From positions 1 to 7,440 of the forward strand of contig JALSNA010000418.1 of assembly GCA_026987255.1 (NCBI GenBank): a DNA stretch of 7,440 nucleotides, in the 5' to 3' direction. The DNA is from Hyphomicrobiales bacterium. GTDB taxonomy: Bacteria > Pseudomonadota > Alphaproteobacteria > Rhizobiales > Aestuariivirgaceae. The notes beneath the pieces were generated by a model. The model was given only the letters and a program-made list of their open reading frames with translations, was not told the DNA's origin and did no database searches. Below are positions 1-6,250 of the stretch, one piece after another; within the stretch, counting starts at the first letter, position 1, and each line of letters opens with the position of its first letter. The position numbers were made by a program, and so were the translations under genes.

Positions 1-91
1 GGCCATTGCGGAAAGGATGACTCACCTTGTCTTTCCATGAAAAGCCTATGGACTTCCCCATTGATGGCTGGTCTTATTGCAAGCATTTGTA

Positions 92-133
92 TTGACATAT
101 GTATGCCAAAAGGCCATATATGGTCATATATTC
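92..133 (+). promoter_or_regulatory. Probable brnTA promoter and operator
   Basis: A perfect sigma70 -35 hexamer TTGACA lies at 92-97. At 17-19 bp spacing it is followed by weak -10 candidates, CATATA (115-120) or TATATG (117-122). Over the -10 region a 10-bp unit is repeated in tandem, GGCCATATAT at 112-121 and GGTCATATAT at 122-131. The first copy sits inside the 10-bp palindrome CCATATATGG (114-123). A further 8-bp palindrome ACATATGT (95-102) overlaps the -35 box. Short repeats spaced one helical turn apart are typical operators of ribbon-helix-helix antitoxins, and BrnA-type antitoxins are known to repress their own operon, so autorepression here is a reasonable inference. The transcript start would fall roughly 15-25 nt before the brnT start. 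Confidence 0.5.
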
Positions 134-146
134 AAGGAGATTTTTC

Positions 147-479
147 ATGAAAGACATTTTTCAGGGAATTTTCGGGTTTGACTGGGACCGGGGCAATTGG
201 CCCAAATGTGGCAAGCATGGCGTGACCAGAGAGGAAATCGAACAGGTCTTTCGCTTGTCCCCAGCCGTTTATCCTGATCCGGATCATTCACATGAGGAAC
301 AACGGTTTTTGGCCATTGGCCCACAGGCGAAAGAGCGCTGGGTTTTCATCGCTTTCACGATCAGGCGCAAGGATGAGCGCAAATTGATCCGCCCCATCAG
401 CGCCCGCTACATGCACGACAAGGAGGTGCAACATCATGAGCGCCAAAAAAGGAAAGGTGGAGCGGATTCCCACCCTTGA
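147..479 (+). CDS. brnT: BrnT-family toxin (DUF497), type II toxin-antitoxin
   Basis: A 110-residue protein of the BrnT family, RelE-like ribonuclease toxins that inhibit translation by cleaving RNA and are neutralised by BrnA. The family hallmarks are visible: an N-terminal FDWD (11-14), then KHGV (23-26) followed by a helix ending in EQVF (32-35), a central FLAIG strand, WVFIAFTIRR, and IRPISAR, the usual C-terminal ISAR signature. The start chosen is ATG at 147 because AAGGAGA (134-140) lies 6 nt upstream. An in-frame ATG at 99 would lie inside the promoter and add residues foreign to the family. The last 44 nt overlap brnA, so the basic tail (about residues 97-110, Arg/Lys/His rich) is read from DNA that also encodes the BrnA N-terminus. 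At 110 residues it is slightly longer than the usual 90-100. It appears intact. Confidence 0.9.
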   Translation: MKDIFQGIFGFDWDRGNWPKCGKHGVTREEIEQVFRLSPAVYPDPDHSHEEQRFLAIGPQAKERWVFIAFTIRRKDERKLIRPISARYMHDKEVQHHERQKRKGGADSHP

Positions 480-705
480 CAGCGATGCGCAGGCGGAGGA
501 GTTCATCGCCAATGCCGATCTGACGCAATATGACCTTTCGGAATTCAGGCCAGTGCGCTTCGAATTCGAGAAGAAGACCGCGCGCATCAACATGCGCCTG
601 CCGCAATCGCTTCTTGACGCCATCAAGAAAAGGGCGCGCGAGCGCGGCATGCCCTATCAGCGCTATATCCGCGAGGTGCTGGAGCACACCGTGACGGCCC
701 GCTGA
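436..705 (+). CDS. brnA: BrnA-family antitoxin (ribbon-helix-helix)
   Basis: An 89-residue partner of BrnT. The N-terminal half (about 1-45) is polar and acidic and contains the family-like stretch DLSEFRPVRFEF before a C-terminal ribbon-helix-helix fold. The fold is visible as the strand ARINMRLP (49-56), a helix SLLDAIKKRARERG (58-71) and PYQRYIREVLEHTV (73-86). In this family the N-terminal part binds the toxin and the RHH dimer binds the operator. The ATG at 436 is preceded by AAGGAGG (421-427) with 9-nt spacing, a strong ribosome site placed inside brnT. The toxin-first order and 44-nt overlap are normal for brnTA and imply coupled translation. The stop is 15 nt before the terminator stem. 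Confidence 0.88.
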   Translation: MSAKKGKVERIPTLDSDAQAEEFIANADLTQYDLSEFRPVRFEFEKKTARINMRLPQSLLDAIKKRARERGMPYQRYIREVLEHTVTAR

Positions 706-720
706 ACCGCCATGAACATG

Positions 721-751
721 AAAAAGCCCGCCGGGATGGGCGGGCTTTTTT
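721..751. terminator. Bidirectional Rho-independent terminator between brnA and hdrB
   Basis: A perfect 12-bp inverted repeat, AAAAAGCCCGCC (721-732) and GGCGGGCTTTTT (739-750), is separated by a 6-nt loop, with one further T at 751. The GC-rich core of seven pairs is flanked by A and T tracts, so transcripts from either strand end in a U-run. It lies 15 nt after the brnA stop and 17 nt after the hdrB stop (reading the minus strand), between converging operons, so it probably terminates both. Confidence 0.92.
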
Positions 752-768
752 GCCTCTTGCGGCCGGGG

Positions 769-1680
769 TTATTTCTTGGCCAGCTTTTCCAGCTTTTCGG
801 CCCGGATGGTGTTGCGCTGCAAGGCGGCGTCCTTTTGCGGATCCATGCCGAAGGCCACGGCCATGAGCTGGCTGGGGAAGACCACCGGGATGTGGAAATT
901 GGTGCCATACTTGGCGTTGATGGCGTCCTGATACATCTCCAGGTTGGTCTGGCACAGCGGGCAGGGCGTGGAGATCACGTCGGCGCCTGCCTTCTCGGCC
1001 TCTTCCAGCAGCAGCTTCATCAGGTGCAGGGTCTTTTCCGGCTTCATGACCGCCACCGAGCCGCCGCAGCAATTGGTCTTCTTCTCGTAGGGCACGGCCT
1101 CGGCCCCGCAGGCGCGGGTGATGTCGTCGAGGAACTCCGGCTCCTCGTAGGTATCGTAATTGCCGCCGTCGTCGGTCTCGGCGAAGGGCCGCACCGTCTG
1201 GCAGCCCACCCAGCCGGCCACCTTCAGGCCCTTCAGCTTGTTGGTGGCGCGCTCGGCGATCTTTTCCATGCCGACGAAGTTGACCAGCACCTCCATGGCG
1301 TGATGCACCTTCAGATCGCCCTCGTAGGCCTCCATGCCGCCGGCTTTCAGCGCCTCGTTGACCTTCTCGCGCTTGGCCTCATCGTCGCGGATGGTCAGGT
1401 TGGAGCCGTGGGTGTTGAGGTAACATGCCGCGCAGGGCGTCATGACATGCTCGTTGCCCTGCTTCTTGGCATTGGCCAGGTTGCGGCCGTTGAGCGCCAG
1501 GGTGGGCAAAGGCCCGCCGCCGATGTGGCCCACCGAGGCGCCACAGCAGTTCCAGTCCTCGATATCGGCCATTTCCACGCCCACCTCGGGCATGACGGCG
1601 CGGATGGATTCGTCCAGGTGGCGGCCCGTGGCCTCGGAGCTGCAACCGGGATAATAGGTGACTTTCATCTTCTCGCTCAT
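769..1680 (-). CDS. hdrB: HdrB-like subunit with two CCG domains (Qmo-associated)
   Basis: A 303-residue homologue of heterodisulfide reductase subunit B. It has two CCG domains that in the family bind noncubane [4Fe-4S] clusters. The first is C13, C45-C46, C83 and C86, with spacing x31/x36/x2. The second is C160, C204-C205, C240 and C243, with spacing x43/x34/x2. All ten cysteines are present, so both cluster sites look functional. The second Cys to Cys-Cys interval is longer than the usual 31-39 because of an acidic stretch around residues 167-185. No signal peptide or membrane span is evident, so the protein is probably cytoplasmic. It is the last gene of the operon, 3 nt after hdrC, with AAGGGG upstream of the ATG. 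A second ATG four codons in would still keep all motifs. With HdrC it takes the place of QmoC. Its substrate (a disulfide, quinone or other carrier) cannot be read from sequence. Confidence 0.9.
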   Translation of the reverse strand: MSEKMKVTYYPGCSSEATGRHLDESIRAVMPEVGVEMADIEDWNCCGASVGHIGGGPLPTLALNGRNLANAKKQGNEHVMTPCAACYLNTHGSNLTIRDDEAKREKVNEALKAGGMEAYEGDLKVHHAMEVLVNFVGMEKIAERATNKLKGLKVAGWVGCQTVRPFAETDDGGNYDTYEEPEFLDDITRACGAEAVPYEKKTNCCGGSVAVMKPEKTLHLMKLLLEEAEKAGADVISTPCPLCQTNLEMYQDAINAKYGTNFHIPVVFPSQLMAVAFGMDPQKDAALQRNTIRAEKLEKLAKK

Positions 1681-1683
1681 CTC

Positions 1684-2286
1684 TTACCCCTTGCTTTCCA
1701 GTTCCGCCGCCTTGGCGATGATGGCCTTCAGCTGGCTCTTGTTCCTGATCGAGTGGGGCATGCCGATGTGCATGCGCCCGGCCTTGACCATGCCAAGGGC
1801 GATCTTGAGGTTGGCCAGGGCGCGCTTGATGCCCTCCACCAGGCCGAAGGAGAAGAAATACTTCATGGTCACCAGCCGCTCGTCGGTCTTGCCGAAGCTC
1901 CTGGCCGACCACCAGAAGGCCTTGGAGAAATAGTAGTTGGAGACCTTCTCCTTGTCGGCGTAGCCCTCCTTGGCGGCCACCGCCGCCAGCCCCTGGATGA
2001 TGGAGGTCACCGGGATGCCGCGCGGGCAGCGCACATAGCAGCGGTAGCACGAGGTGCAGTTCCACAAGGTGGTGGAGGAGAGCACCTCGTCCTTCATGCC
2101 GGCACGCACCATCATGAAGGTCTTGCGCGGGCCGTTGTCCATCTCGGAACCTATGGGGCACGAGCCGGAGCACACGCCGCACTGCATGCACAGGTTCATC
2201 TTGTCGCCGCCCTTGACGTTCTCGCGCACCCAGCGGGCGAACGAAAGATCGTAGGTGCGGGAGGTTGCGGGAATGGCAGCTGTCAT
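1684..2286 (-). CDS. hdrC: HdrC-like 4Fe-4S electron-transfer subunit (Qmo-associated)
   Basis: A 200-residue homologue of heterodisulfide reductase subunit C, and of the N-terminal domain of QmoC. It has two classic [4Fe-4S] motifs: C33, C36, C39 and C43 followed by Pro, and C77, C80, C83 and C87 followed by Pro. The C-terminal half (about 100-200) is helical and Lys/Arg rich, containing NYYFSKAFWW and a loop of basic helices. It lacks the membrane-spanning cytochrome-b-like domain that follows this module in QmoC. It most likely passes electrons between QmoAB and HdrB at the cytoplasmic side. The start is 3 nt after the qmoB stop, and the ribosome site AAGGGA lies inside the end of qmoB, implying coupling. 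The alternative name QmoC N-terminal fragment is less likely, because an intact HdrB gene follows and no decayed membrane domain is seen. Confidence 0.9.
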   Translation of the reverse strand: MTAAIPATSRTYDLSFARWVRENVKGGDKMNLCMQCGVCSGSCPIGSEMDNGPRKTFMMVRAGMKDEVLSSTTLWNCTSCYRCYVRCPRGIPVTSIIQGLAAVAAKEGYADKEKVSNYYFSKAFWWSARSFGKTDERLVTMKYFFSFGLVEGIKRALANLKIALGMVKAGRMHIGMPHSIRNKSQLKAIIAKAAELESKG

Positions 2287-2289
2287 GTC

Positions 2290-4602
2290 TTAGAATCCCT
2301 TGAACGGATTGAGGCCGATTTCCTCGATCTGGTCGCCGAACTTGCCCAGCAGGTCCACGACGCGTTTCGAGTCGGCTATGGAGACTTCCTCGATGGTGAC
2401 GCGCTCGGGCTCCAGCATGAGGTTCTTCAGCGTCTCTTCCACCTTGCCGATGCGCTCCTGGGCGATGGCCGAGCCCTTGACGAAGTGGCACTGGTAGTCA
2501 TCGCCGGACTTGCAGCCCATGAGCATGACGCCGTCGAACCCCTTCTCCAGGGCGTTGGAGACCCACACGAGGGTCACCGAACCGAGACAGCGCACCGGGA
2601 TGAAGCGCATGTACTTGTTGATTTCACGCCTGTTGACGCCCGCCATGTCAAGAGCCGGATAGGCGTCATTCTCACAGGCGAAAACCATGATGCGCGGTTT
2701 TTCGTCAAACGGATCGGGCTGCTCGACGGCCTCGATCATCTCCGAGACCATGTTCGGCGAGTAGTTCTTGAACGAGATGGTGCGCACCGGGCATGCCCCC
2801 ATGCAGGTGCCGCAGCGGCGGCAGCGCGAGGGATTGAGCTGCGGATAGCCCTCCTCGTTCTCGTCGATGGCGCCGAAGGGGCACTCCACCGTGCAGCGGC
2901 GGCACTTGGTGCAGATGTCCAGCCCGAAGATGGGATAGGACAGATCGCCGGTGCGCGGATGGGTGGCGCGGCTCTCCTTGACCAGGTTGATGGCCTGGAT
3001 GCCCTTCAGGGCCGCGCCCGTGGCGTCGTTGTCCGCCTCATGGGCGGTCATCGGCTTGCGCACCGCACCGCACACATAGATGCCGGTGCGCCGCGTCTCG
3101 TAGGGGAAGCAGATGTAATGGCTGTCGATGAAGCCATTGTAGAGGATCGGGATGTGCGGCCCCTGGCGGTATTGCAGGTTGAGCAGGGCACCGCCGGGCA
3201 GCGGCGGATTCTCCGGATCGCAATCGGCGGGCGCCACGCCGGCGCCTTCGTCATCGGCATCGGACGGAGCCGCCCTGGCGGCATCGCCATCGCCGGCATC
3301 CTCGCCATTGACGGTGATCGGCACCCGCGGATTGACGTCATCGCAGAGGAACTCGTTGCCCTTCTCCGCCTTCGGCAGATCGGGATTGGTGGAATTGGGC
3401 ATCATGCCGGTCATGACCACCACGGCATCGAGGCCCGAGAGCCTGACCTCCTGGCCGAGCAGCAGATCGTCGGTGGTCAGCTCCGGTCCGGCGGCGGCGG
3501 ACTTGACCATGGCCTTCATGAAGACCACGCCCTTGTCCTGGGCCTCGCGGTAGAGCTCCTCGGCCTGGCCATGGGCGCGCAGGTTGTCGTGCAGCACATA
3601 GACCATGGCGTCCGGATTGGTGTCCATCACCTGGATGGCCTGCTTGATGGCGATGCGGTCGGCCACCCCGGAGGTATAGGGCATCTGCTCGCTCTCGCAG
3701 GGAATGACGATGGCGATGGTGTTCAGCTTCTTGCCGTCCTTCTCGACGCCGGCCGCCAGCACCTCCTCGAAGTCCACGCCGCTCATGACGCCATCGACCT
3801 TGCCCAGGCCATATTTCTCGTAAGGGGTCATGTCATCGGGCATGCGCCAGCCGGTGGCCACCACGATGGCCCCGAAGGTATCGGTTTCTTCCGATCCGCC
3901 ATGATCGATGGTCACGGTGAAATCGCCCGGCATGCCTTCCGTCCTGGCGACGATGGCGTTGGTCACCACCTTGATCTTGCCGTTGTCTTCCACCGCCTTG
4001 ATCAGCTCTTCGGTATTGTTGGCGATCAGGCCGCGATAGGGCGGGCGCGAGGGGATGAGCCTGCTCCACTTGCGCGTCCAGCCGCCGAGCTGACCGGTCT
4101 TTTCCACCACGGTGACCTCTGTTCCGGCCCTGGCCGCCTCCAGCGCCGCCGTCAGACCGGCAACACCGCCGCCCACCACCAGCAGCTTTTCCGACTTGAC
4201 CACGTTCTCGTGGCCTTCCGGATTGTCCGTGTTGCGCGCCTGGGCCAGAGCCATGCGCACATTGTCGGCGGCGAACATGTTGGTGTCTTCATCCTGGGGC
4301 GCTTGCGTCCAGGCGATCTGCTCGCGCAGATTGGCGCGCACCGTGGCCGCGCCATCGAAGTTGAAGCGGTCCGTCATCACCCGGTGCGAGCAGGCGGCGA
4401 CGACGACGCGGTTGGCCTCGCCGTCCTTGACGTCCTTTTCGATCACCGCCACGCCCTCTTCCGAGCAGAAGGCGGCATGGCGCTTGCAGGTGGAGACCTG
4501 ATATTCGCTGGAAACGGTCTGCTCCAGCTCGTCCATGTCGATGGCCTCGGCAATGCCGCAGCCTTCACAGAGATAGATGCCGATTTTGGTTTCGTCTGCC
4601 AT
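2290..4602 (-). CDS. qmoB: QmoB, HdrA-like flavoprotein with ferredoxin and MvhD-like domains
   Basis: A 770-residue flavin/iron-sulfur subunit of the Qmo complex, which exchanges electrons with APS reductase. The domain order is as follows. A Cys-bearing N-terminal region has C12, C15, C39 and C46. An FAD-binding Rossmann motif GGGVAG lies at 144-149, with VVEK at 165-168 and GG at 173-174. A second nucleotide-site strand IVVATGW lies at 246-252. A 2x[4Fe-4S] ferredoxin domain has C564, C567, C570 and C574, then C594, C597, C600 and C604. A C-terminal MvhD-like domain (about 637-760) has C643, C672, C697 and C705, family candidates for a [2Fe-2S] site. Fusion to an MvhD-type domain separates QmoB from QmoA. 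Residues about 433-468 form an acidic Ala/Asp/Pro-rich segment between conserved parts. The start is 5 nt after the qmoA stop, and the ribosome site AGGA overlaps that stop. No membrane span is seen. Confidence 0.92.
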   Translation of the reverse strand: MADETKIGIYLCEGCGIAEAIDMDELEQTVSSEYQVSTCKRHAAFCSEEGVAVIEKDVKDGEANRVVVAACSHRVMTDRFNFDGAATVRANLREQIAWTQAPQDEDTNMFAADNVRMALAQARNTDNPEGHENVVKSEKLLVVGGGVAGLTAALEAARAGTEVTVVEKTGQLGGWTRKWSRLIPSRPPYRGLIANNTEELIKAVEDNGKIKVVTNAIVARTEGMPGDFTVTIDHGGSEETDTFGAIVVATGWRMPDDMTPYEKYGLGKVDGVMSGVDFEEVLAAGVEKDGKKLNTIAIVIPCESEQMPYTSGVADRIAIKQAIQVMDTNPDAMVYVLHDNLRAHGQAEELYREAQDKGVVFMKAMVKSAAAGPELTTDDLLLGQEVRLSGLDAVVVMTGMMPNSTNPDLPKAEKGNEFLCDDVNPRVPITVNGEDAGDGDAARAAPSDADDEGAGVAPADCDPENPPLPGGALLNLQYRQGPHIPILYNGFIDSHYICFPYETRRTGIYVCGAVRKPMTAHEADNDATGAALKGIQAINLVKESRATHPRTGDLSYPIFGLDICTKCRRCTVECPFGAIDENEEGYPQLNPSRCRRCGTCMGACPVRTISFKNYSPNMVSEMIEAVEQPDPFDEKPRIMVFACENDAYPALDMAGVNRREINKYMRFIPVRCLGSVTLVWVSNALEKGFDGVMLMGCKSGDDYQCHFVKGSAIAQERIGKVEETLKNLMLEPERVTIEEVSIADSKRVVDLLGKFGDQIEEIGLNPFKGF

Positions 4603-4607
4603 TTTTC

Positions 4608-5876
4608 CTACCTGGCCCCCACTGCCTGAATTGCTTTCAAAGCCGCCGCCGTGCCCGATTGCGTGGACAGGGCCACGTCAAAGGGCCCCGCCGCCACGCC
4701 GCAAGAGACCTGGCCGCCATCGCCGCTCTCGATGGCCAGAACGAAGCCGTCTTCGTCCTTGACCACGTCGCCGGAGGCGGAAATGTCCTTCGCGGAAGGC
4801 TCCATGCCGGTGGCCAGCACCACCAGATCATAGGATTCCTCGTAGAGCTCGCGGTCGATGGTGCGCTCGCCCTTGACCACCGGGCGGCCATCGGCCCCGG
4901 GGTGAATCTCGGCCGGCTTGGACTTGATGAACTTGATGCGCGGATCCACCTTGATGCGCTCGTAGAAGGTCTGCATCTTGTCGTGGGCGCGGATGTCTAT
5001 GTAATACATGTGGACTTCCGCATCCTCGTATTGCTCCAGCACATAGGCCGCATGCTTCAAGGAGGCCAGGCAGCAGATCATGGAGCAATAGGGCAGATGG
5101 TTGACATCGCGCGACCCGGCGCACTGGATGAGCGCCACCTTTTTCGCCGGCTCGCCATCGGAGGGACGCACCACCTTGCCGCCGGTGGGGCCGTCGTGAT
5201 TGGCCAGGCGCTCCATCTCCACGTTGTTGATGATATCCGGGCTGTCGGCATAGTGATAGGTTTCCAGCCTGGTGGCGTCATAGGGACGCCAGCCGGTGGC
5301 CCAGATGACCGCCCCGGCGTTGAGCGTCACCTCTTCCTCCTCCTCGGAGAAATCCACCGCGCCATACTGGCACGCCTCGGCGATCCTGCCCTCGTCATCG
5401 GTGCCCTTGACGGCGGCGTCGATCACATAGCGCATCGGGAAGGCATGCTCATGCGGCAGCCTTGCCGCCTTCACCTTGCCCAGGCCGTAATTGTAGGGAT
5501 CATCGATCTCGGTCTCGCAGACCTTGCCACATTCGCCGCAGGCGGTGCATTTTTCATTGACGAAGCGCGGCAGCCGCCTGGCGGTGATGACGTAAGCGCC
5601 CTTTTCGCCCTCCACGGCGGTGACCTCATGCATGGTCAGCACCTTGACGCGCGGATTCTTGCGCAGCCTCTGGTAATTGATCTCCAGCCCGCAAGTTGGG
5701 TGACAGAACTTGGGGAAATACCGGTTGAGGCGGGTGACGCGGCCGCCCAGGGCCGGCTCCTTCTCGATCAGGATGACGTCATACCCGGTCTCGGCGGCTT
5801 CCAGCGCGGCTGTGACGCCTGCGATGCCGCCGCCTATGACGGCGATCGTCTGGCTCTGCGGTCCGTCCTGTGCCAT
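4608..5876 (-). CDS. qmoA: QmoA, HdrA-like FAD/4Fe-4S subunit of the Qmo complex
   Basis: A 422-residue HdrA-like flavoprotein that leads the operon. An FAD-binding Rossmann motif GGGIAG lies at 15-20, ending with IEKE at 37-40 and GGR at 44-46. The Cys-rich stretch FPKFCHPTCGLEINY (54-68) is the characteristic QmoA/HdrA segment. A [4Fe-4S] motif has C110, C113, C116 and C120. Downstream are AVIWATGW and a cluster QCAGSRD...YCSMICC, also typical of HdrA. The start ATG at 5876 is chosen because AAGAGGGA sits just upstream. A longer in-frame reading would begin at TTG 5891 and place that ribosome site inside the gene. In the known complex QmoA works with QmoB as the cytoplasmic flavin module facing AprAB. 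The length agrees with QmoA (a little over 400), well below full HdrA (about 650). Confidence 0.93.
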   Translation of the reverse strand: MAQDGPQSQTIAVIGGGIAGVTAALEAAETGYDVILIEKEPALGGRVTRLNRYFPKFCHPTCGLEINYQRLRKNPRVKVLTMHEVTAVEGEKGAYVITARRLPRFVNEKCTACGECGKVCETEIDDPYNYGLGKVKAARLPHEHAFPMRYVIDAAVKGTDDEGRIAEACQYGAVDFSEEEEEVTLNAGAVIWATGWRPYDATRLETYHYADSPDIINNVEMERLANHDGPTGGKVVRPSDGEPAKKVALIQCAGSRDVNHLPYCSMICCLASLKHAAYVLEQYEDAEVHMYYIDIRAHDKMQTFYERIKVDPRIKFIKSKPAEIHPGADGRPVVKGERTIDRELYEESYDLVVLATGMEPSAKDISASGDVVKDEDGFVLAIESGDGGQVSCGVAAGPFDVALSTQSGTAAALKAIQAVGAR

Positions 5877-5920
5877 GGTCCCTCTTTTCAAAACACGTGT
5901 TGTTGTTCAATGTCCTGGCC

Positions 5921-5955
5921 GCCTGCATGTATTCATGCAACAGGCGAAGCGTCAA
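5921..5955 (-). promoter_or_regulatory. Possible qmoA promoter with overlapping dyad operator
   Basis: Reading the minus strand, TTGACG (5955-5950) matches the -35 consensus in five of six bases. At 16-18 bp spacing it is followed by poor -10 candidates (AATACA or TACATG, about 5933-5926). The -10 region is covered by an inverted repeat: TGCATG (5924-5929), a TATT spacer, then CATGCA (5934-5939). It is flanked by a second pair GCC (5921-5923) and GGC (5943-5945). A start near 5920 would give a leader of about 45 nt. A dyad over a weak -10 suggests control by a dimeric regulator, but the regulator is unknown and the -10 match is weak. Confidence 0.35.
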
Positions 5956-6086
5956 AACAGGCAAATTGCCGCACGCGCGCAGGTCCTTGAGAGAAAGTGC
6001 AGTCTTTCGAGCCTTTGCCCAAAATCCCCTCGGACAGCAAGGCGCGCTCGTGTCATGAGCCTGCACGGGCGCTGCTCCCATATACC

Positions 6087-6105
6087 TTGCAAAAGCATTT
6101 TGTAA
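6087..6105. promoter_or_regulatory. Inverted repeat upstream of sat, possible regulator site
   Basis: TTGCAAAA (6087-6094) and TTTTGTAA (6098-6105) form an inverted repeat with 7 of 8 positions paired across a 3-nt spacer GCA. It lies about 30 bp upstream of a candidate -10 (TATACA, 6138-6143), a position suited to an activator, and could also act on the qmo side. It does not match the FNR or CRP consensus. The AT richness means chance is a real alternative. Confidence 0.3.
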
Positions 6106-6250
6106 AAGGGGGACATATTCATTTATGCGTATTTTTTTATACAGCACTCTGGCGAATACCCTTCAGGGATGGTAAAGCCTTCCCGGAAATTCGAGGAAAG
6201 GGGCCGCGCGTCAGGTGGCCTTTGCGTTGAAAGAAGAGGGAGAAATTCAC

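Larger units (their letters stand above)
5877..6250. promoter_or_regulatory. Divergent control region between qmoA and sat
   Basis: A 374-bp gap without a credible gene, necessarily holding the promoters for the qmo-hdr operon (leftward) and for sat (rightward). It is AT-rich around 6080-6145. Visible elements are the dyad at 5921-5945, a short palindrome GGCAA-A-TTGCC at 5960-5970, an inverted repeat at 6087-6105, a weak rightward -10 candidate TATACA at 6138-6143, and small dyads in the probable sat leader (CCCT-TC-AGGG at 6159-6168, and CCTTCC at 6178-6183 with GGAAAGG at 6195-6201). Short ORFs on both strands here lack ribosome sites and any recognisable family. Assignments of individual elements are tentative. 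No riboswitch class is recognised. Confidence 0.6.

Noticed and set aside
1..91. Possible end of an upstream gene at the left edge
   Set aside because: No frame with a convincing coding character ends here. It appears intergenic, but the flank is too short to decide.
99..146. Upstream ATG start for brnT
   Set aside because: It overlaps the promoter and operator repeats, has no ribosome site, and the added residues are not part of the BrnT family. ATG 147 has a strong AAGGAGA.
712..4629. A stop-free 1305-codon plus-strand frame opposite hdrB, hdrC and qmoB
   Set aside because: It is the exact reverse-complement register of three genes that share one frame and avoid the codons TTA, CTA and TCA. 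Its product is a His/Gly/Ala/Leu-rich sequence without any family motif, and it starts at the terminator. It is a codon-bias shadow.
5877..5891. TTG start extending QmoA by five residues
   Set aside because: The AAGAGGGA ribosome site would be inside the coding sequence, and ATG 5876 is correctly spaced from it.
4659..5990. A 443-codon plus-strand frame opposite qmoA
   Set aside because: Same codon-bias shadow of a real gene with clear FAD and Fe-S motifs on the other strand, with no ribosome site.
6159..6201. Possible structured sat leader or riboswitch
   Set aside because: Only short imperfect stems are visible (CCCT/AGGG, CCTTCC/GGAAAGG), matching no known riboswitch class, so it was not listed as an RNA element.
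5997..6230. Small ORFs in the qmoA-sat gap on both strands
   Set aside because: No ribosome sites, no recognisable domains, and they run through promoter elements.
6215..6250. GTG start giving Sat 12 extra residues
   Set aside because: The extension would contain the ribosome site for ATG 6251 and does not match the Sat N-terminus.
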